A DNA stretch of 64,000 nt from contig JBCCEJ010000001.1 of NCBI GenBank assembly GCA_039030335.1, positions 124,001 through 188,000 of the forward strand. Reading direction: 5' to 3'. Made by a program: the position numbers and the translations under genes. The stretch's first letter is position 1, and each line of letters starts with the position of its first letter. Shown here one piece after another: positions 34,454 through 42,706 of this stretch. Source of the DNA: JBCCEJ01 sp039030335 (GTDB lineage Bacteria; Pseudomonadota; Gammaproteobacteria; HK1). The notes beneath the pieces are model-generated. The model saw only the letters and a program-made list of their open reading frames with translations, had not been told where the DNA came from and did no database searches.

Positions 34454-35197
34454 ATGCAGCATGACAGGACCGGGAATCAGATATGGATGGGCGCGCTGGT
34501 GTTGGCCGTCGCGCTCGCGGTGCAGTCGGAAGCACGTAGTGCGGTGCTGTTCAGTGAGACTTTCGATACGGATGCGACAGGTACCGCGGGAACGCTCACG
34601 ACGTATCCCGGGTTCAGCCACGCCGGGCCGGGCAACAATGTCTCGGTGACGGGCGGACAATTGCGCATGCCGGCCGTTGGTGCGGGCTTTGTCGATACGT
34701 TTTCGATCCGGGGTTTCGCCGGTGATTTGACGATCGAACTCGACCTCGGCGCCGACCCGGGCAGCGTGCAGTACAACGTGGGTATGGCGATAGGCGACAA
34801 TCGCCTCATTTTCCACCCGGGTTTCGCCGGCGGTGCATTCCGCGTGGACGGGCCCGGTGGTTTCGGCAACACCGACATGGGGTATACGCCATCCGGCAAC
34901 GGCGTCATGCATCACATGCGCGTCGACATCGATGCTGGCCTCGGGCTCTTCGATATCACCGTGACGTCTGGTGCGAGCCAGTTTGTCACGAGCTTCACGA
35001 ATGCCGGTTATCAGGCGTTTGACCAGATCGGTTTCACGGTCGAAGGCAATACGGTTGGCGCCGGGCTGTTCGACAACCTCGTCATCGAAGGCGACCCGTC
35101 CCTGCAGGCCGCGCGCGCCTCCGCGCCCGCTTCCGCGGGGCTGGTGCTCGCAGGACTGCTGTTCACGCGCCGCAAGGGACGTTGCGCCGTGCGTTGA
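34454..35197 (+). CDS. Secreted protein with PEP-CTERM-like C terminus
   Basis: About 247 residues. A signal peptide (IWMGALVLAVALAVQSEARSA) is followed by a beta-sandwich body (FSETFDTDATGTAG, then LFDNLVIEGDP), typical of small secreted proteins. The end, SAPASAGLVLAGLLFTRRKG, has a proline/alanine motif, a short hydrophobic stretch and a basic cluster. This resembles a PEP-CTERM or related sorting signal, but is less clear than the one at 9037. ATG 34454 is preferred because GGAG at 34444-34447 is six bases upstream; ATG 34448 is almost on top of it. It stands alone between the peroxiredoxin and the TauD gene. Confidence 0.7.
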   Translation: MQHDRTGNQIWMGALVLAVALAVQSEARSAVLFSETFDTDATGTAGTLTTYPGFSHAGPGNNVSVTGGQLRMPAVGAGFVDTFSIRGFAGDLTIELDLGADPGSVQYNVGMAIGDNRLIFHPGFAGGAFRVDGPGGFGNTDMGYTPSGNGVMHHMRVDIDAGLGLFDITVTSGASQFVTSFTNAGYQAFDQIGFTVEGNTVGAGLFDNLVIEGDPSLQAARASAPASAGLVLAGLLFTRRKGRCAVR

Positions 35198-35203
35198 TCG
35201 TCC

Positions 35204-36082
35204 TCAGGCCTGCTGCACCGTCGGCCCGTCGCCGGCCAATGTCGTGCGGCGCATATCGCGCGCTTCTTCCGGCGGGAAGCGGCGCACCCGGTGCATCGTC
35301 TGGCGGTTGTCCCACATGACGGTGTCGCCCAGGTCCCACTCGTGCACGTAGACGAACCTGGGCTGTGTCGCGAGTTCTGCCAGGTCGCGTAGGAAACACA
35401 TCGCTTCCTGGCGGGGCCAGCCGACGATCTCTCCAGCGTGCGACGACAGGTAGAGCGACTTGCGGCCAGTAACGGGATGCTTGCGCACGAGCACCTGGCG
35501 GACCGGTGCGAACCGTTCGCGTTCCTCGTCGGTGAACTCGGTAAAGCCGATCTGCATACGCGAGTACATTTGAGAGTGCACACAAACGAGCCCCTGAACT
35601 TCGGTTCGGGTGTACTCATCCAGCGCTTCGTAAGCTGCGCCCATGTGGGCGAACTCGGTGTTGCCGCCGCGCGACACGGTGCTGAGCGCGTGCAGGATCG
35701 AGTACTTGGCGGGGGTTGTTTTAAACGAGCTGTCGGAATGCCACAGGCGGTTGCCGATCGCGAACAGGCGCCGCCGGTCGTCGACGGCAAACGGGCGTTC
35801 CTCTTTATCCAGATTCGATACGTCGGCGAACACCGTCGGCATCCGGTAGTTTTCCGGCTCGCGCAGACTGGTGCCGACGGCGTGTTCGAGCGGACCGAGC
35901 TTCTGACTGAACGCGAGCTGCTGATCGGCGCTCAAGGGCTGGCGCTTGAATACCAGCACCGCATATCGGTCCATGCCAGCGTGGAGCGCCGCGGCCGCGG
36001 CGTCCGTGAGCGGCTCGCGAATATCAACGCCGTGCACGACGGCACCAATGTGTTCAGACTGCGTTTCGAACTCGACAGGCAT
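35204..36082 (-). CDS. TauD/TfdA family 2-oxoglutarate dioxygenase
   Basis: 292 residues of Fe(II)/2-oxoglutarate dioxygenase. The HxD motif is WHSDSSFKTTPAKYSILHA, and the distal His is in VMWDNRQTMHRVRRFPP, where the last Arg binds 2-oxoglutarate. GAVVHGVDIREPLTD and YAVLVFKRQPLSADQQLAFSQKLGP match the family N terminus. TfdA-type enzymes oxidise aryloxyacetates and TauD oxidises taurine; which applies is not clear. Start ATG 36082; the DUF1028 gene is divergent, 175 bases away. Length is normal for the family. Confidence 0.9.
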   Translation of the reverse strand: MPVEFETQSEHIGAVVHGVDIREPLTDAAAAALHAGMDRYAVLVFKRQPLSADQQLAFSQKLGPLEHAVGTSLREPENYRMPTVFADVSNLDKEERPFAVDDRRRLFAIGNRLWHSDSSFKTTPAKYSILHALSTVSRGGNTEFAHMGAAYEALDEYTRTEVQGLVCVHSQMYSRMQIGFTEFTDEERERFAPVRQVLVRKHPVTGRKSLYLSSHAGEIVGWPRQEAMCFLRDLAELATQPRFVYVHEWDLGDTVMWDNRQTMHRVRRFPPEEARDMRRTTLAGDGPTVQQA

Positions 36083-36257
36083 GGATCCCGCCCCCTTTCA
36101 GCGGCGATCGTCAGGCACCGCATCGTGCGGTGGGTAGCAGAGATCTGGCAATGGCGGCTTGTGGCTGGCAGCCAACTCTCGCGAATATGTCGTCGCTGCG
36201 GACTGGTCCGGTTGTTCCACTCGGGTAAGCTCTGCCGACCAGCAGGAGATTCACAGC

Positions 36258-37010
36258 ATGACATTCACGGTGATCGGGCGTTGCGAGCGGACCGGACAAA
36301 CCGGCATCGGTATTGCGACGGCATCCATCGCGGTCGGCGGCTTGTGTCCGTTTTCGACCTCCGCCGGCGACATCATCACGTCACAGGCGTTCGCGCGGCC
36401 GGAACTCGGTCTGCTGGCAGTGCGCGCCCTGGAAGACGGCCAGGCCCTCAGTGCGCTCCCGGCATTGCTGGCGCACTCGGATCCGAATCTTGCCTTCCGG
36501 CAGGTTGCGGTTTTGCGGCGCGACGGCGAGGTCTGGGTACACAGTGGTCCGCAGTGCCGGCCGTGGTGTGGTCACCAGAGCGGTCGCGGCTTCGCGGTCA
36601 TGGGCAATTTTCTGGCCGGGCGCGCCACCATCGATGCCATGCACGAAGCATTCACAGGCAATGCCGATGAGGTGCTCGCCGAACGCTTGCTGCGGTCGTT
36701 GGAGGCCGGGCGGGATGCGGGTGGTCAGGCTGATGCGCAAGGCCGCCCTGCCCGGGAACGGTCAGCCGGGCTTCGCGTGGTCGGTGCGGGCGGTTCGCCG
36801 CTCGTGCACGACGATGCGGTTGCTCCGGTCGATTTGCGCATCGATCTCCACGAGTCCGCCGTCACCGCGCTGCGCACTCTGTGGAATACCTGCGCACAGG
36901 TGCCGCACTACAACGCCTTGCGTTCGTCGCAACCGGATACAACGCCGCCACTGGGACCGTGGGAAGCAGAACACATGGGGGATCCGAAGCCGCCGCCCGT
37001 GTTGCTCTAG
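36258..37010 (+). CDS. DUF1028 family Ntn-hydrolase-like protein
   Basis: 250 residues. MTFTVIGRCERTGQTGIGIATASIAVGGLCPF at the start and GRGFAVMGNFLAGRATIDAM in the middle match DUF1028 (PF06267), an Ntn-hydrolase fold family. The residue that would serve as nucleophile after the start is not obvious from sequence. Family members cluster with peptidoglycan or amino-acid utilisation genes in other genomes; here the neighbours are TauD and thioesterases. ATG 36258 has GGAG at 36244-36247. The C terminus ends MGDPKPPPVLL. Confidence 0.8.
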   Translation: MTFTVIGRCERTGQTGIGIATASIAVGGLCPFSTSAGDIITSQAFARPELGLLAVRALEDGQALSALPALLAHSDPNLAFRQVAVLRRDGEVWVHSGPQCRPWCGHQSGRGFAVMGNFLAGRATIDAMHEAFTGNADEVLAERLLRSLEAGRDAGGQADAQGRPARERSAGLRVVGAGGSPLVHDDAVAPVDLRIDLHESAVTALRTLWNTCAQVPHYNALRSSQPDTTPPLGPWEAEHMGDPKPPPVLL

Positions 37011-37047
37011 CTGGGCGTTTCCGGTCGCCGCAAGCCTGGTGGCGGCA

Positions 37048-37476
37048 TCAGTCAGCCAGCTTGAAGTTGATCTGCGCGGACGCCACCCAACGCGATGGAT
37101 CGTCTTGCCAGCCGTAGGCGTGGACGTTCGCGATACGGCGACCGTGGCGGACGATCTCGGTATGCATGAACATGTCGGCATCCAGTACCGGTCGCATGTA
37201 GCTGATCGTGACGTTGATGACGCGCGGCAGGTGCTCCGGCTCCAGCGTGTAGAGCACCTCGATGATCGAGGCGTGCTCGAGCGCCGCGCCTACGAGGCCG
37301 CCGTGCACGGCGGGTATCACCGGATTGCCGATGTTGCTCGGCTGACTACGCAGCACCGTGCGCGCTTTGCCGTCCACGACGTCGACTTCCAGGCCGACCA
37401 TCTGCGCGTATGGGATCAGTTGATTGACTTCACCAAACCGTCCCTCGGCTTTCAGTTTGCGTACCGGCTCGATCAT
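37048..37476 (-). CDS. PaaI-type hotdog thioesterase
   Basis: 142 residues of hotdog fold. NPVIPAVHGGLVGAALEHAS is the central helix with the catalytic-region HGG, and VINVTISYMRPVLDADMFMHTEI the following strand. It should hydrolyse an acyl-CoA thioester. The start (ATG 37476) overlaps the stop of a second hotdog gene upstream by four bases (ATGA), so the two are coupled and may form a heteromer. Convergent with DUF1028. Confidence 0.82.
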   Translation of the reverse strand: MIEPVRKLKAEGRFGEVNQLIPYAQMVGLEVDVVDGKARTVLRSQPSNIGNPVIPAVHGGLVGAALEHASIIEVLYTLEPEHLPRVINVTISYMRPVLDADMFMHTEIVRHGRRIANVHAYGWQDDPSRWVASAQINFKLAD

Positions 37477-37955
37477 GACGACGCTTCACCGTCTGGCGCG
37501 CGCTGCTCGCTGTCCATGATGAACGAACCGTTGGCTTTGGCGATTTCCGACGCGTCGTCTTCATGGAAAGCGCGGCCCGACAGGAACGCGATCGTATGGG
37601 TGCGTTTGTCGACCCGCGCTTCACCGATGATGGCCTTTGCCGGGGTTGCCGGGCGCAGGTAGTCGATGCGCAGATCCAGGGTTGCCATTGGGCGTGGTCG
37701 ATCGAGAAGGCTCGCGAGCGCGATGCCGCAGACGGAATCCAGCAGTGTCGTAATGACGCCGCCGTGCACCACTCCGGTGTCGAGATTGCCAACGTAGACG
37801 TCCCGATACGGCAACCGCATCTGGCAATAGCCGGGCTCGAGCTCGAGCAGCTCGAGCTGCAGCTCGTTGAAATGTGGCGAGCGGCGCAGCATTTCGCGGG
37901 CCAGGTCCACGGCGGCCAGATCGGCAAGGCCGGGTTGGTGTTCAGAAGTCGTCAA
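37473..37955 (-). CDS. PaaI-type hotdog thioesterase, second copy
   Basis: 160 residues of hotdog fold. VGNLDTGVVHGGVITTLLDSVCGIALAS has the conserved VHGG on the central helix, and ATLDLRIDYLRPATPAKAIIGEARV the following strands, as in PaaI/YbgC-like thioesterases. The start is uncertain: no ATG lies near the beginning of similarity, and TTG 37955 (MTTSEHQPGL) is the best option; the open frame upstream runs antisense to the SDR gene and is not real coding. It overlaps the next thioesterase by ATGA. Divergent from the SDR gene. Confidence 0.78.
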   Translation of the reverse strand: MTTSEHQPGLADLAAVDLAREMLRRSPHFNELQLELLELEPGYCQMRLPYRDVYVGNLDTGVVHGGVITTLLDSVCGIALASLLDRPRPMATLDLRIDYLRPATPAKAIIGEARVDKRTHTIAFLSGRAFHEDDASEIAKANGSFIMDSEQRAPDGEASS

Positions 37956-38111
37956 GAGAAACCGCTTGTGTGTTCGGCCGGTGTCCGAATTATACGCTGC
38001 ACGCCGCGCGAGCCGCCGCACACGCCTTTTAAACGGTCTTTTCCGTAGTACCTTGATGGCATCGCCTCTGGTCCGCTGGGCCAGGCTGTCATAACCGGGA
38101 GGATTGAAACC

Positions 38112-38912
38112 ATGCGGATGCAAGATAAGGTCGCTATCGTAGTCGGGGCCGGACAGAGCCCCGGCCAGGGCATGGGCAACGGCCGTGCGACCGCCGTGCT
38201 GTTCGCGCGCGAAGGCGCGCGCGTGATGTGTGTCGACCGCGATGGCGACTCGGCGGCAGAGACCGCTGACATCATCCGGAGCGAGGGCGGCGACGCGCAA
38301 AGCGCGGTCGCCGATGTCGCCAGCGAAGCGCAGCTGAAGGCAGCGATCGATGCGTGCGCGGCGGCGTACGGACGCGTCGACACACTGCACAACAACGTGG
38401 GCATCAGCGTAGCGGGCGGCGACGCCGACCCCTTGAATATCACTGAAGAGGCATTCGACCTCATCATGGCAGTGAACCTGCGCGGTACCGTCATGGCGTG
38501 CAAGCACGTCCTGCCGATCATGCGCGAGCAGGGCACGGGCAGCATCATCAACATATCGTCGCTGGCGGCTGTCGAGAAGTACCCGTGGGTGGCCTACAAG
38601 GCCAGCAAGTCAGCGATGGTCGCATTCACTGAGCAGCTGGCGATTCAAAACGCGGAATATGGCGTGCGCGCCAACGCGATCCTGCCCGGTCTGATGGACA
38701 CGCCGATGGCCGTGGATACGCGCGCCGCCGCATGGGGACGTCCGCGCGAGGACATCGCGGCGGAGCGCAACGCGCGGGTACCGCTGCGCAAACAGATGGG
38801 CACGTCGATGGACGTTGCGTACGCGGCCCTGTATCTGGCTTCCGACGAGGCGTCGTTCGTGACGGGCGTGGCACTGCGGGTCGACGGTGGGGCGGGCGTA
38901 AACGTCGGCTGA
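38112..38912 (+). CDS. Short-chain dehydrogenase/reductase (SDR)
   Basis: 266 residues of classical SDR. The cofactor site AIVVGAGQSPGQGMGNGRA has an inserted stretch relative to the common TGxxxGIG; NNVGISVAGGDAD is the NNAG-like motif. Catalytic Ser is in IINISSLAAVEKYPW and YxxxK is YKASKSAMVAF. It likely oxidises or reduces a hydroxyl or keto group with NAD(P). ATG 38112 has GGAGG at 38099-38103. Convergent with the MFS gene, whose stop follows within two bases. Confidence 0.9.
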   Translation: MRMQDKVAIVVGAGQSPGQGMGNGRATAVLFAREGARVMCVDRDGDSAAETADIIRSEGGDAQSAVADVASEAQLKAAIDACAAAYGRVDTLHNNVGISVAGGDADPLNITEEAFDLIMAVNLRGTVMACKHVLPIMREQGTGSIINISSLAAVEKYPWVAYKASKSAMVAFTEQLAIQNAEYGVRANAILPGLMDTPMAVDTRAAAWGRPREDIAAERNARVPLRKQMGTSMDVAYAALYLASDEASFVTGVALRVDGGAGVNVG

Positions 38913-38913
38913 T

Positions 38914-40134
38914 TCAGCGACGCGCGCGACCGTTTGCCGGGGCTCGTAGCCACATCACTTCGTTACCGGGCGCGGGTTTGTGTGGTACCAGCAGCGCCAG
39001 GATGAGCGATAGTGTCGCCAGACCGGCGCCGGTCAGAAACACGAGTGCCGGTGACGCGAGCCACAGCAGTCCGTACACAGCGGGCAGGAATACGGCCGCG
39101 ATGTGACTGATCGTCAGCGAAACGCTCGCGGTCGCGGCGATATCAGCGGGATCGGCAATTTTCTGAAAATAGGTGTCGATGGCGATGGCGAGCGCGAAGA
39201 ACATGTGGTCAACGACGTACAGCACCGCGGCCAGCGTGCCGTTGTCGACCACGGCGTAGGTCGTGAATACGCCGACCAGCCCGAGGTATTCGAATACCAG
39301 GGCCCGGCGTTCGCCGAACCGCCCGATGAGACGCCCGATCCACGGCGCGAGAAAGATGTTCATGACGGCGTTCGCGAGGAACAGTACTGCGATCAGGCCG
39401 ACATCGAAGCCGAACTTCTGCACGAGCAGGAACCCTGCAAAAACCACGAAGATCTGGCGTCGGGCACCAGACAGAAAAACGAGTCCGTAGAACAACCAGT
39501 AGCGTCGGCGGAGCACCATCTGTTTACGCTGCGCCACCTGGCCTTCGAAGCGGGGAAATGCCCGCCAGCAAACGAGTCCGATGCAGGCGGTGGCGCTGCC
39601 GAAGAACACGTACGTCCATGCGTAGCCGACCGCGAGGTGCTCGAACAATATCCAGACCATCGCGAACGTCACCACCGAGGCGGCCGAAGTCGCGCCGAGA
39701 ATCCGTCCGAGCGTCTCCGGAGCGCGGGCTTTGGAAACCCACTGCAGCGCGAGAGATGAGCCGACCGTTTCGTAGTAGTGAAATCCGATCGACATCAATA
39801 CCGTCGTGACGTAAAGGCCGAAGACGCTTGGAAACCAGCCGGTCAGCGCCGTGCCGAGGCCGAGCACCACGAGCGACAGGTAAGCGAACGTCTGTTCACG
39901 CAGCAACAGCAATACGAACACGACGGTGAACGCCAGGAACCCCGGCACTTCACGGAGGCTTTGCAAGATGCCGATCTCCCGGCCGGTAAACGCCGCCGCG
40001 TGAATGGCGAAGTTGTCGAGCAGCGACTGCCAGCTTGCGAAACTGAGCGGGGAGGCGATCGCCATGATCAGCAACAGGCGTTCCGGTTTTCGCCAGTCGC
40101 TTGCGGACACGGGCAGATGCGGTCTTGCTCTCAT
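38914..40134 (-). CDS. MFS transporter
   Basis: 406 residues with about 12 helices. LLLIMAIASPLSFASWQSLLDNFAIHAA starts helix 1, and TVVFVLLLLREQTFAYLSLVVLGLGTALTG is helix 2-3; helices continue to LALLVPHKPAPG at the C terminus. The usual cytoplasmic GRxxGRRRx loop is poorly kept (GRLIGRFGERRALVFE after helix 6-7 instead). Substrate unknown. It is divergent from an AraC-family gene, an arrangement in which the regulator often controls the transporter. Confidence 0.85.
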   Translation of the reverse strand: MRARPHLPVSASDWRKPERLLLIMAIASPLSFASWQSLLDNFAIHAAAFTGREIGILQSLREVPGFLAFTVVFVLLLLREQTFAYLSLVVLGLGTALTGWFPSVFGLYVTTVLMSIGFHYYETVGSSLALQWVSKARAPETLGRILGATSAASVVTFAMVWILFEHLAVGYAWTYVFFGSATACIGLVCWRAFPRFEGQVAQRKQMVLRRRYWLFYGLVFLSGARRQIFVVFAGFLLVQKFGFDVGLIAVLFLANAVMNIFLAPWIGRLIGRFGERRALVFEYLGLVGVFTTYAVVDNGTLAAVLYVVDHMFFALAIAIDTYFQKIADPADIAATASVSLTISHIAAVFLPAVYGLLWLASPALVFLTGAGLATLSLILALLVPHKPAPGNEVMWLRAPANGRARR

Positions 40135-40141
40135 CAGCCCA

Positions 40142-40169
40142 TTGTCGGGCCGACTCAGATGGCTACAAT
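40142..40169 (+). promoter_or_regulatory. Candidate sigma-70 promoter for the AraC-family gene
   Basis: TTGTCG at 40142-40147 and TACAAT at 40164-40169 are separated by 16 bases and match five of six positions of the -10 consensus and four of six of the -35. A transcript would start near 40176, placing the ATG at 40222 downstream and the ATG at 40159 inside the promoter. This supports the later start for the regulator. The same interval carries the start of the divergent MFS gene. Confidence 0.4.
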
Positions 40170-40221
40170 ACTGTACTCAGACGATCGATATAGAAAAACC
40201 GCCAACAACGTGCGACGCGCC

Positions 40222-41037
40222 ATGACGACACCCGCGGTCGCGGACGACCCGGCCGACGTTCTGCCCGATAGCGGGCCGCTGTTGATGGCAGCGGCGAATG
40301 AGCATGCCGCGGGCCACACGACGAGCTGGCACCGCCATGCGCGAGCGCAGCTGCTCTACGCCGTGCACGGTGTGATGCAGGTGCAGACGGGCAGCGGGCA
40401 ATGGGTTGTCCCACCGCGGCAATCGGTATGGATTCCCCCGCTGGTGGCTCACGAGGTGCGGGCGCTCAGCGCCGTGTCGATGCGTTCGCTGTACTGGCGA
40501 TCGGATGCCGCTGCGGTCGTCGGGTGTCCGTTGCCGGAGAACCTCGAAGTACTGGAGATGACCGCCCTGCTGCGCGAAATGGTCGTGCGAGCTTGCGATT
40601 TGGCTGACGCGGCCGCCGCCATCACCGCCGCGCTGGTACAGCTGGCGGCCGAGGAGATCGCGCGGCTGAATGTGACCGCACTCGAATTGCCGCTGCCTTC
40701 GGACCCGCGGCTTGCCTCGATCGTCGACGCGCTCTACGTGAATCCGGCCGATCGGCGCAGTCTCGTCGAATGGGGCCGTCAGGTCGGGGCAAGTGAGCGC
40801 ACACTGACACGGACCTTCAAAGCGGAAACCGGCCTTGGATTCGGTGCCTGGCGGCAACGCCTGGCCGTGCAGGTTGCGCTTGCGCGGTTGGATGCCGGCG
40901 AAACCGTCAACCGTGTTGCGCTCGAACTCGGCTATTCGAGCCCCAGCACCTTCGTCGCGATGTTCCGGCGAATCATGGGTATGGCACCCGGCGAATACGC
41001 GCGGCGCGCCGCATCGGCGCGCTTGCAGTACACTTAG
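40222..41037 (+). CDS. AraC-family transcriptional regulator
   Basis: 271 residues. The N-terminal cupin-like sensor has HTTSWHRHARAQLLYAVHGV and VVPPRQSVWIPPLVAHEVRAL; the C-terminal DNA-binding domain has two helix-turn-helix motifs, VEWGRQVGASERTLTRTFKAETGLGFGAW and VNRVALELGYSSPSTFVAMFRRIMGMAPGEY. It should sense a small molecule and regulate nearby genes. Its layout beside an MFS gene resembles the E. coli NimR/NimT pair. The ATG at 40222 is preferred over 40159, because a promoter match lies over the earlier ATG. A hairpin follows the stop. Confidence 0.88.
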   Translation: MTTPAVADDPADVLPDSGPLLMAAANEHAAGHTTSWHRHARAQLLYAVHGVMQVQTGSGQWVVPPRQSVWIPPLVAHEVRALSAVSMRSLYWRSDAAAVVGCPLPENLEVLEMTALLREMVVRACDLADAAAAITAALVQLAAEEIARLNVTALELPLPSDPRLASIVDALYVNPADRRSLVEWGRQVGASERTLTRTFKAETGLGFGAWRQRLAVQVALARLDAGETVNRVALELGYSSPSTFVAMFRRIMGMAPGEYARRAASARLQYT

Positions 41038-41040
41038 GGG

Positions 41041-41078
41041 GTTGTTGAAGGCAGGTCGGAGGTCCTGACTCCAACAAC
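41041..41078. terminator. Terminator-like hairpin after AraC-family gene
   Basis: GTTGTTG at 41041-41047 pairs with CAACAAC at 41072-41078, and the interior adds CAGG at 41052-41055 against CCTG at 41064-41067. It begins four bases after the TAG of the AraC-family gene. No T-run is present, so it may be a weak terminator. Confidence 0.42.
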
Positions 41079-41183
41079 GTGTTAGCAGCGACCAGGCTGG
41101 GAGCTGTCAGCCCGCGTGGTGCGACGTTTTGGGGAACGCACCGCCTGGGGTCGGCGGCTCATGACGGACATAGGGGGAAGTCA

Positions 41184-42464
41184 ATGCAGAATCCTGGGGA
41201 TATGTTACGCGCGGCGCTAACCATGCTCTGCCTGATGTGCGTCGCCTCTGGCGCGTCAGCGTTCGATTACCGCGATGGCTCGGCGGTGCGTGACCACGGC
41301 GGCGACCTCGCAAGTCTTTACGCGTTTGTGCCTGACGTTGGCGGCGAGCCCGGCCCACTGACCGTAGCGCTCGCCATCAAGCCGTTTGCGCTCTCCGTTG
41401 CGGAAGTCGGTAAGGACACCGAATATCTGATTCGGATCCGGCGGGCCGGACTGGCCGGATCGGGCGACCGGCTTCGCACCCGCCTCGGCAAGTCTGAGTT
41501 GCGCATCGCGTGCCACTACTACGACAACGACTACGAGATCGCGTGTTTTGCCGTACAGGTTGGCGCCGACGGTTCCGAGCGCGTGCTCGCCGCCTTGGAT
41601 GGCGACATTGGCCAGACGATGCAGACCAAGGGTCTGAAGATCGTCACGCAAATGCGCTCCGACCCCGCGATGACAAACTTCCGTTCGCAGTGGTTTTGCC
41701 TCGACGATATCGAAAAGGAATTCCTGGCGACGCCAGACGAGTTCGAGCGCCGTGTGCACGTCAAGTTTCGCAACTCCATCGAGGTGCGAAAGATGAATGT
41801 GGTCGGGCTCATCGCCGAAATCGACCGCAGCTGGCTGCCTGAGGAACCGGGTTTGCCGCTGGCCGCCGTGGCGGCGCAGTCGGTGGACATCGACAAGGAT
41901 GGTAAGCGCACGCCGATCGACCGCGTCGGGCGCCCCGGCACCTCGATGTTCCTGATTCAGGACGACACGGCACGCAACGGCTGGAACCAGCTGGATCCGT
42001 TCGACGAGGTCGGTGCGACCGCGTTCCGCAAGCCGATGCAGATGGGGCTGGAAGCCGTCGATACTCACAGCCGGATGGACTACTGGAACCGTCCGCATCC
42101 GCTGTTGGAACTGCTGCTGAACGATCATCTCCTGCTGAACCCGAATGTGCCCGCGCCGGTGACGGATACGAGCAGGAACCTCTATTTTGAGATCGAGTGG
42201 GCGGCATATAACGATCGTTCGATCGACGGGCTGGCCGGGGGCCGGCGCCTAGTCGACAACGTCGTGTCGCGATTTTTTGCCGTCATGGCTCGCCAGGGCC
42301 AAAGCCATTTCGCGCATCTGGAAGCGTTGCGCCACCCGCTCTACCGGCAGACGCACGCACAGTTTCCGTACATGGCAGCACCGTACGAGAAGCTGGATAC
42401 GCTCTACGGCCGTGCGGCGGAGGAAATGAACCCATTTCCGCCGGCTGTGCGCGGCTGCGAGTAA
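41184..42464 (+). CDS. DUF4331 domain-containing secreted protein
   Basis: 426 residues. A signal peptide (MLRAALTMLCLMCVASGASA) precedes a DUF4331-like body: DHGGDLASLYAFVPD near the start, VALAIKPFA, then VDTHSRMDYWNRPHP further on. DUF4331 (PF14224) proteins are large extracytoplasmic proteins of unknown function; members start with a motif like DITDLYAFV, as here in altered form. ATG 41184 has GGGGGAAG just upstream; the frame is open further 5' but that part lacks a signal peptide. Followed by a perfect palindrome at 42516-42536. Confidence 0.72.
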   Translation: MQNPGDMLRAALTMLCLMCVASGASAFDYRDGSAVRDHGGDLASLYAFVPDVGGEPGPLTVALAIKPFALSVAEVGKDTEYLIRIRRAGLAGSGDRLRTRLGKSELRIACHYYDNDYEIACFAVQVGADGSERVLAALDGDIGQTMQTKGLKIVTQMRSDPAMTNFRSQWFCLDDIEKEFLATPDEFERRVHVKFRNSIEVRKMNVVGLIAEIDRSWLPEEPGLPLAAVAAQSVDIDKDGKRTPIDRVGRPGTSMFLIQDDTARNGWNQLDPFDEVGATAFRKPMQMGLEAVDTHSRMDYWNRPHPLLELLLNDHLLLNPNVPAPVTDTSRNLYFEIEWAAYNDRSIDGLAGGRRLVDNVVSRFFAVMARQGQSHFAHLEALRHPLYRQTHAQFPYMAAPYEKLDTLYGRAAEEMNPFPPAVRGCE

Positions 42465-42515
42465 CGGACTGTCATAGCAGTTCCGCCTCGCAGGGTCCGC
42501 TTGTCGAAGAACTTG

Positions 42516-42536
42516 CGCGCGTTGTCACAACGCGCG
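42516..42536. repeat. Perfect 21-bp palindrome (operator or terminator)
   Basis: CGCGCGTTGT at 42516-42525, C at the centre, then ACAACGCGCG at 42527-42536, a complete inverted repeat. As RNA it gives a nine-bp stem with a TCA loop. It lies 52 bases after the DUF4331 stop and about 170 before the ThDP gene, and is not followed by a T-run. It may be a terminator or a binding site for a dimeric regulator. Confidence 0.5.
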
Positions 42537-42706
42537 TCTGGTCACCCTGGCACGCTGCCGCTCTTCTCAATCCAATCGATCCGGTAACTCAAGCATGCGG
42601 CGCGGGCCGCGTCGGCTGGATTCATGGCTCATATATGTTCGATTTGGCATAGCACTCCGCTATGCTGAAGCGTTCTTGATTCGACCCAGACCAGATGAGG
42701 ATGTGG

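Noticed and set aside
37956..38507. Upstream extension of the second hotdog thioesterase
   Set aside because: Open frame but antisense to the SDR gene, with no thioesterase sequence in it.
40159..40221. Earlier ATG start for the AraC-family regulator
   Set aside because: Overlaps a good promoter match and adds residues without similarity; later ATG preferred.
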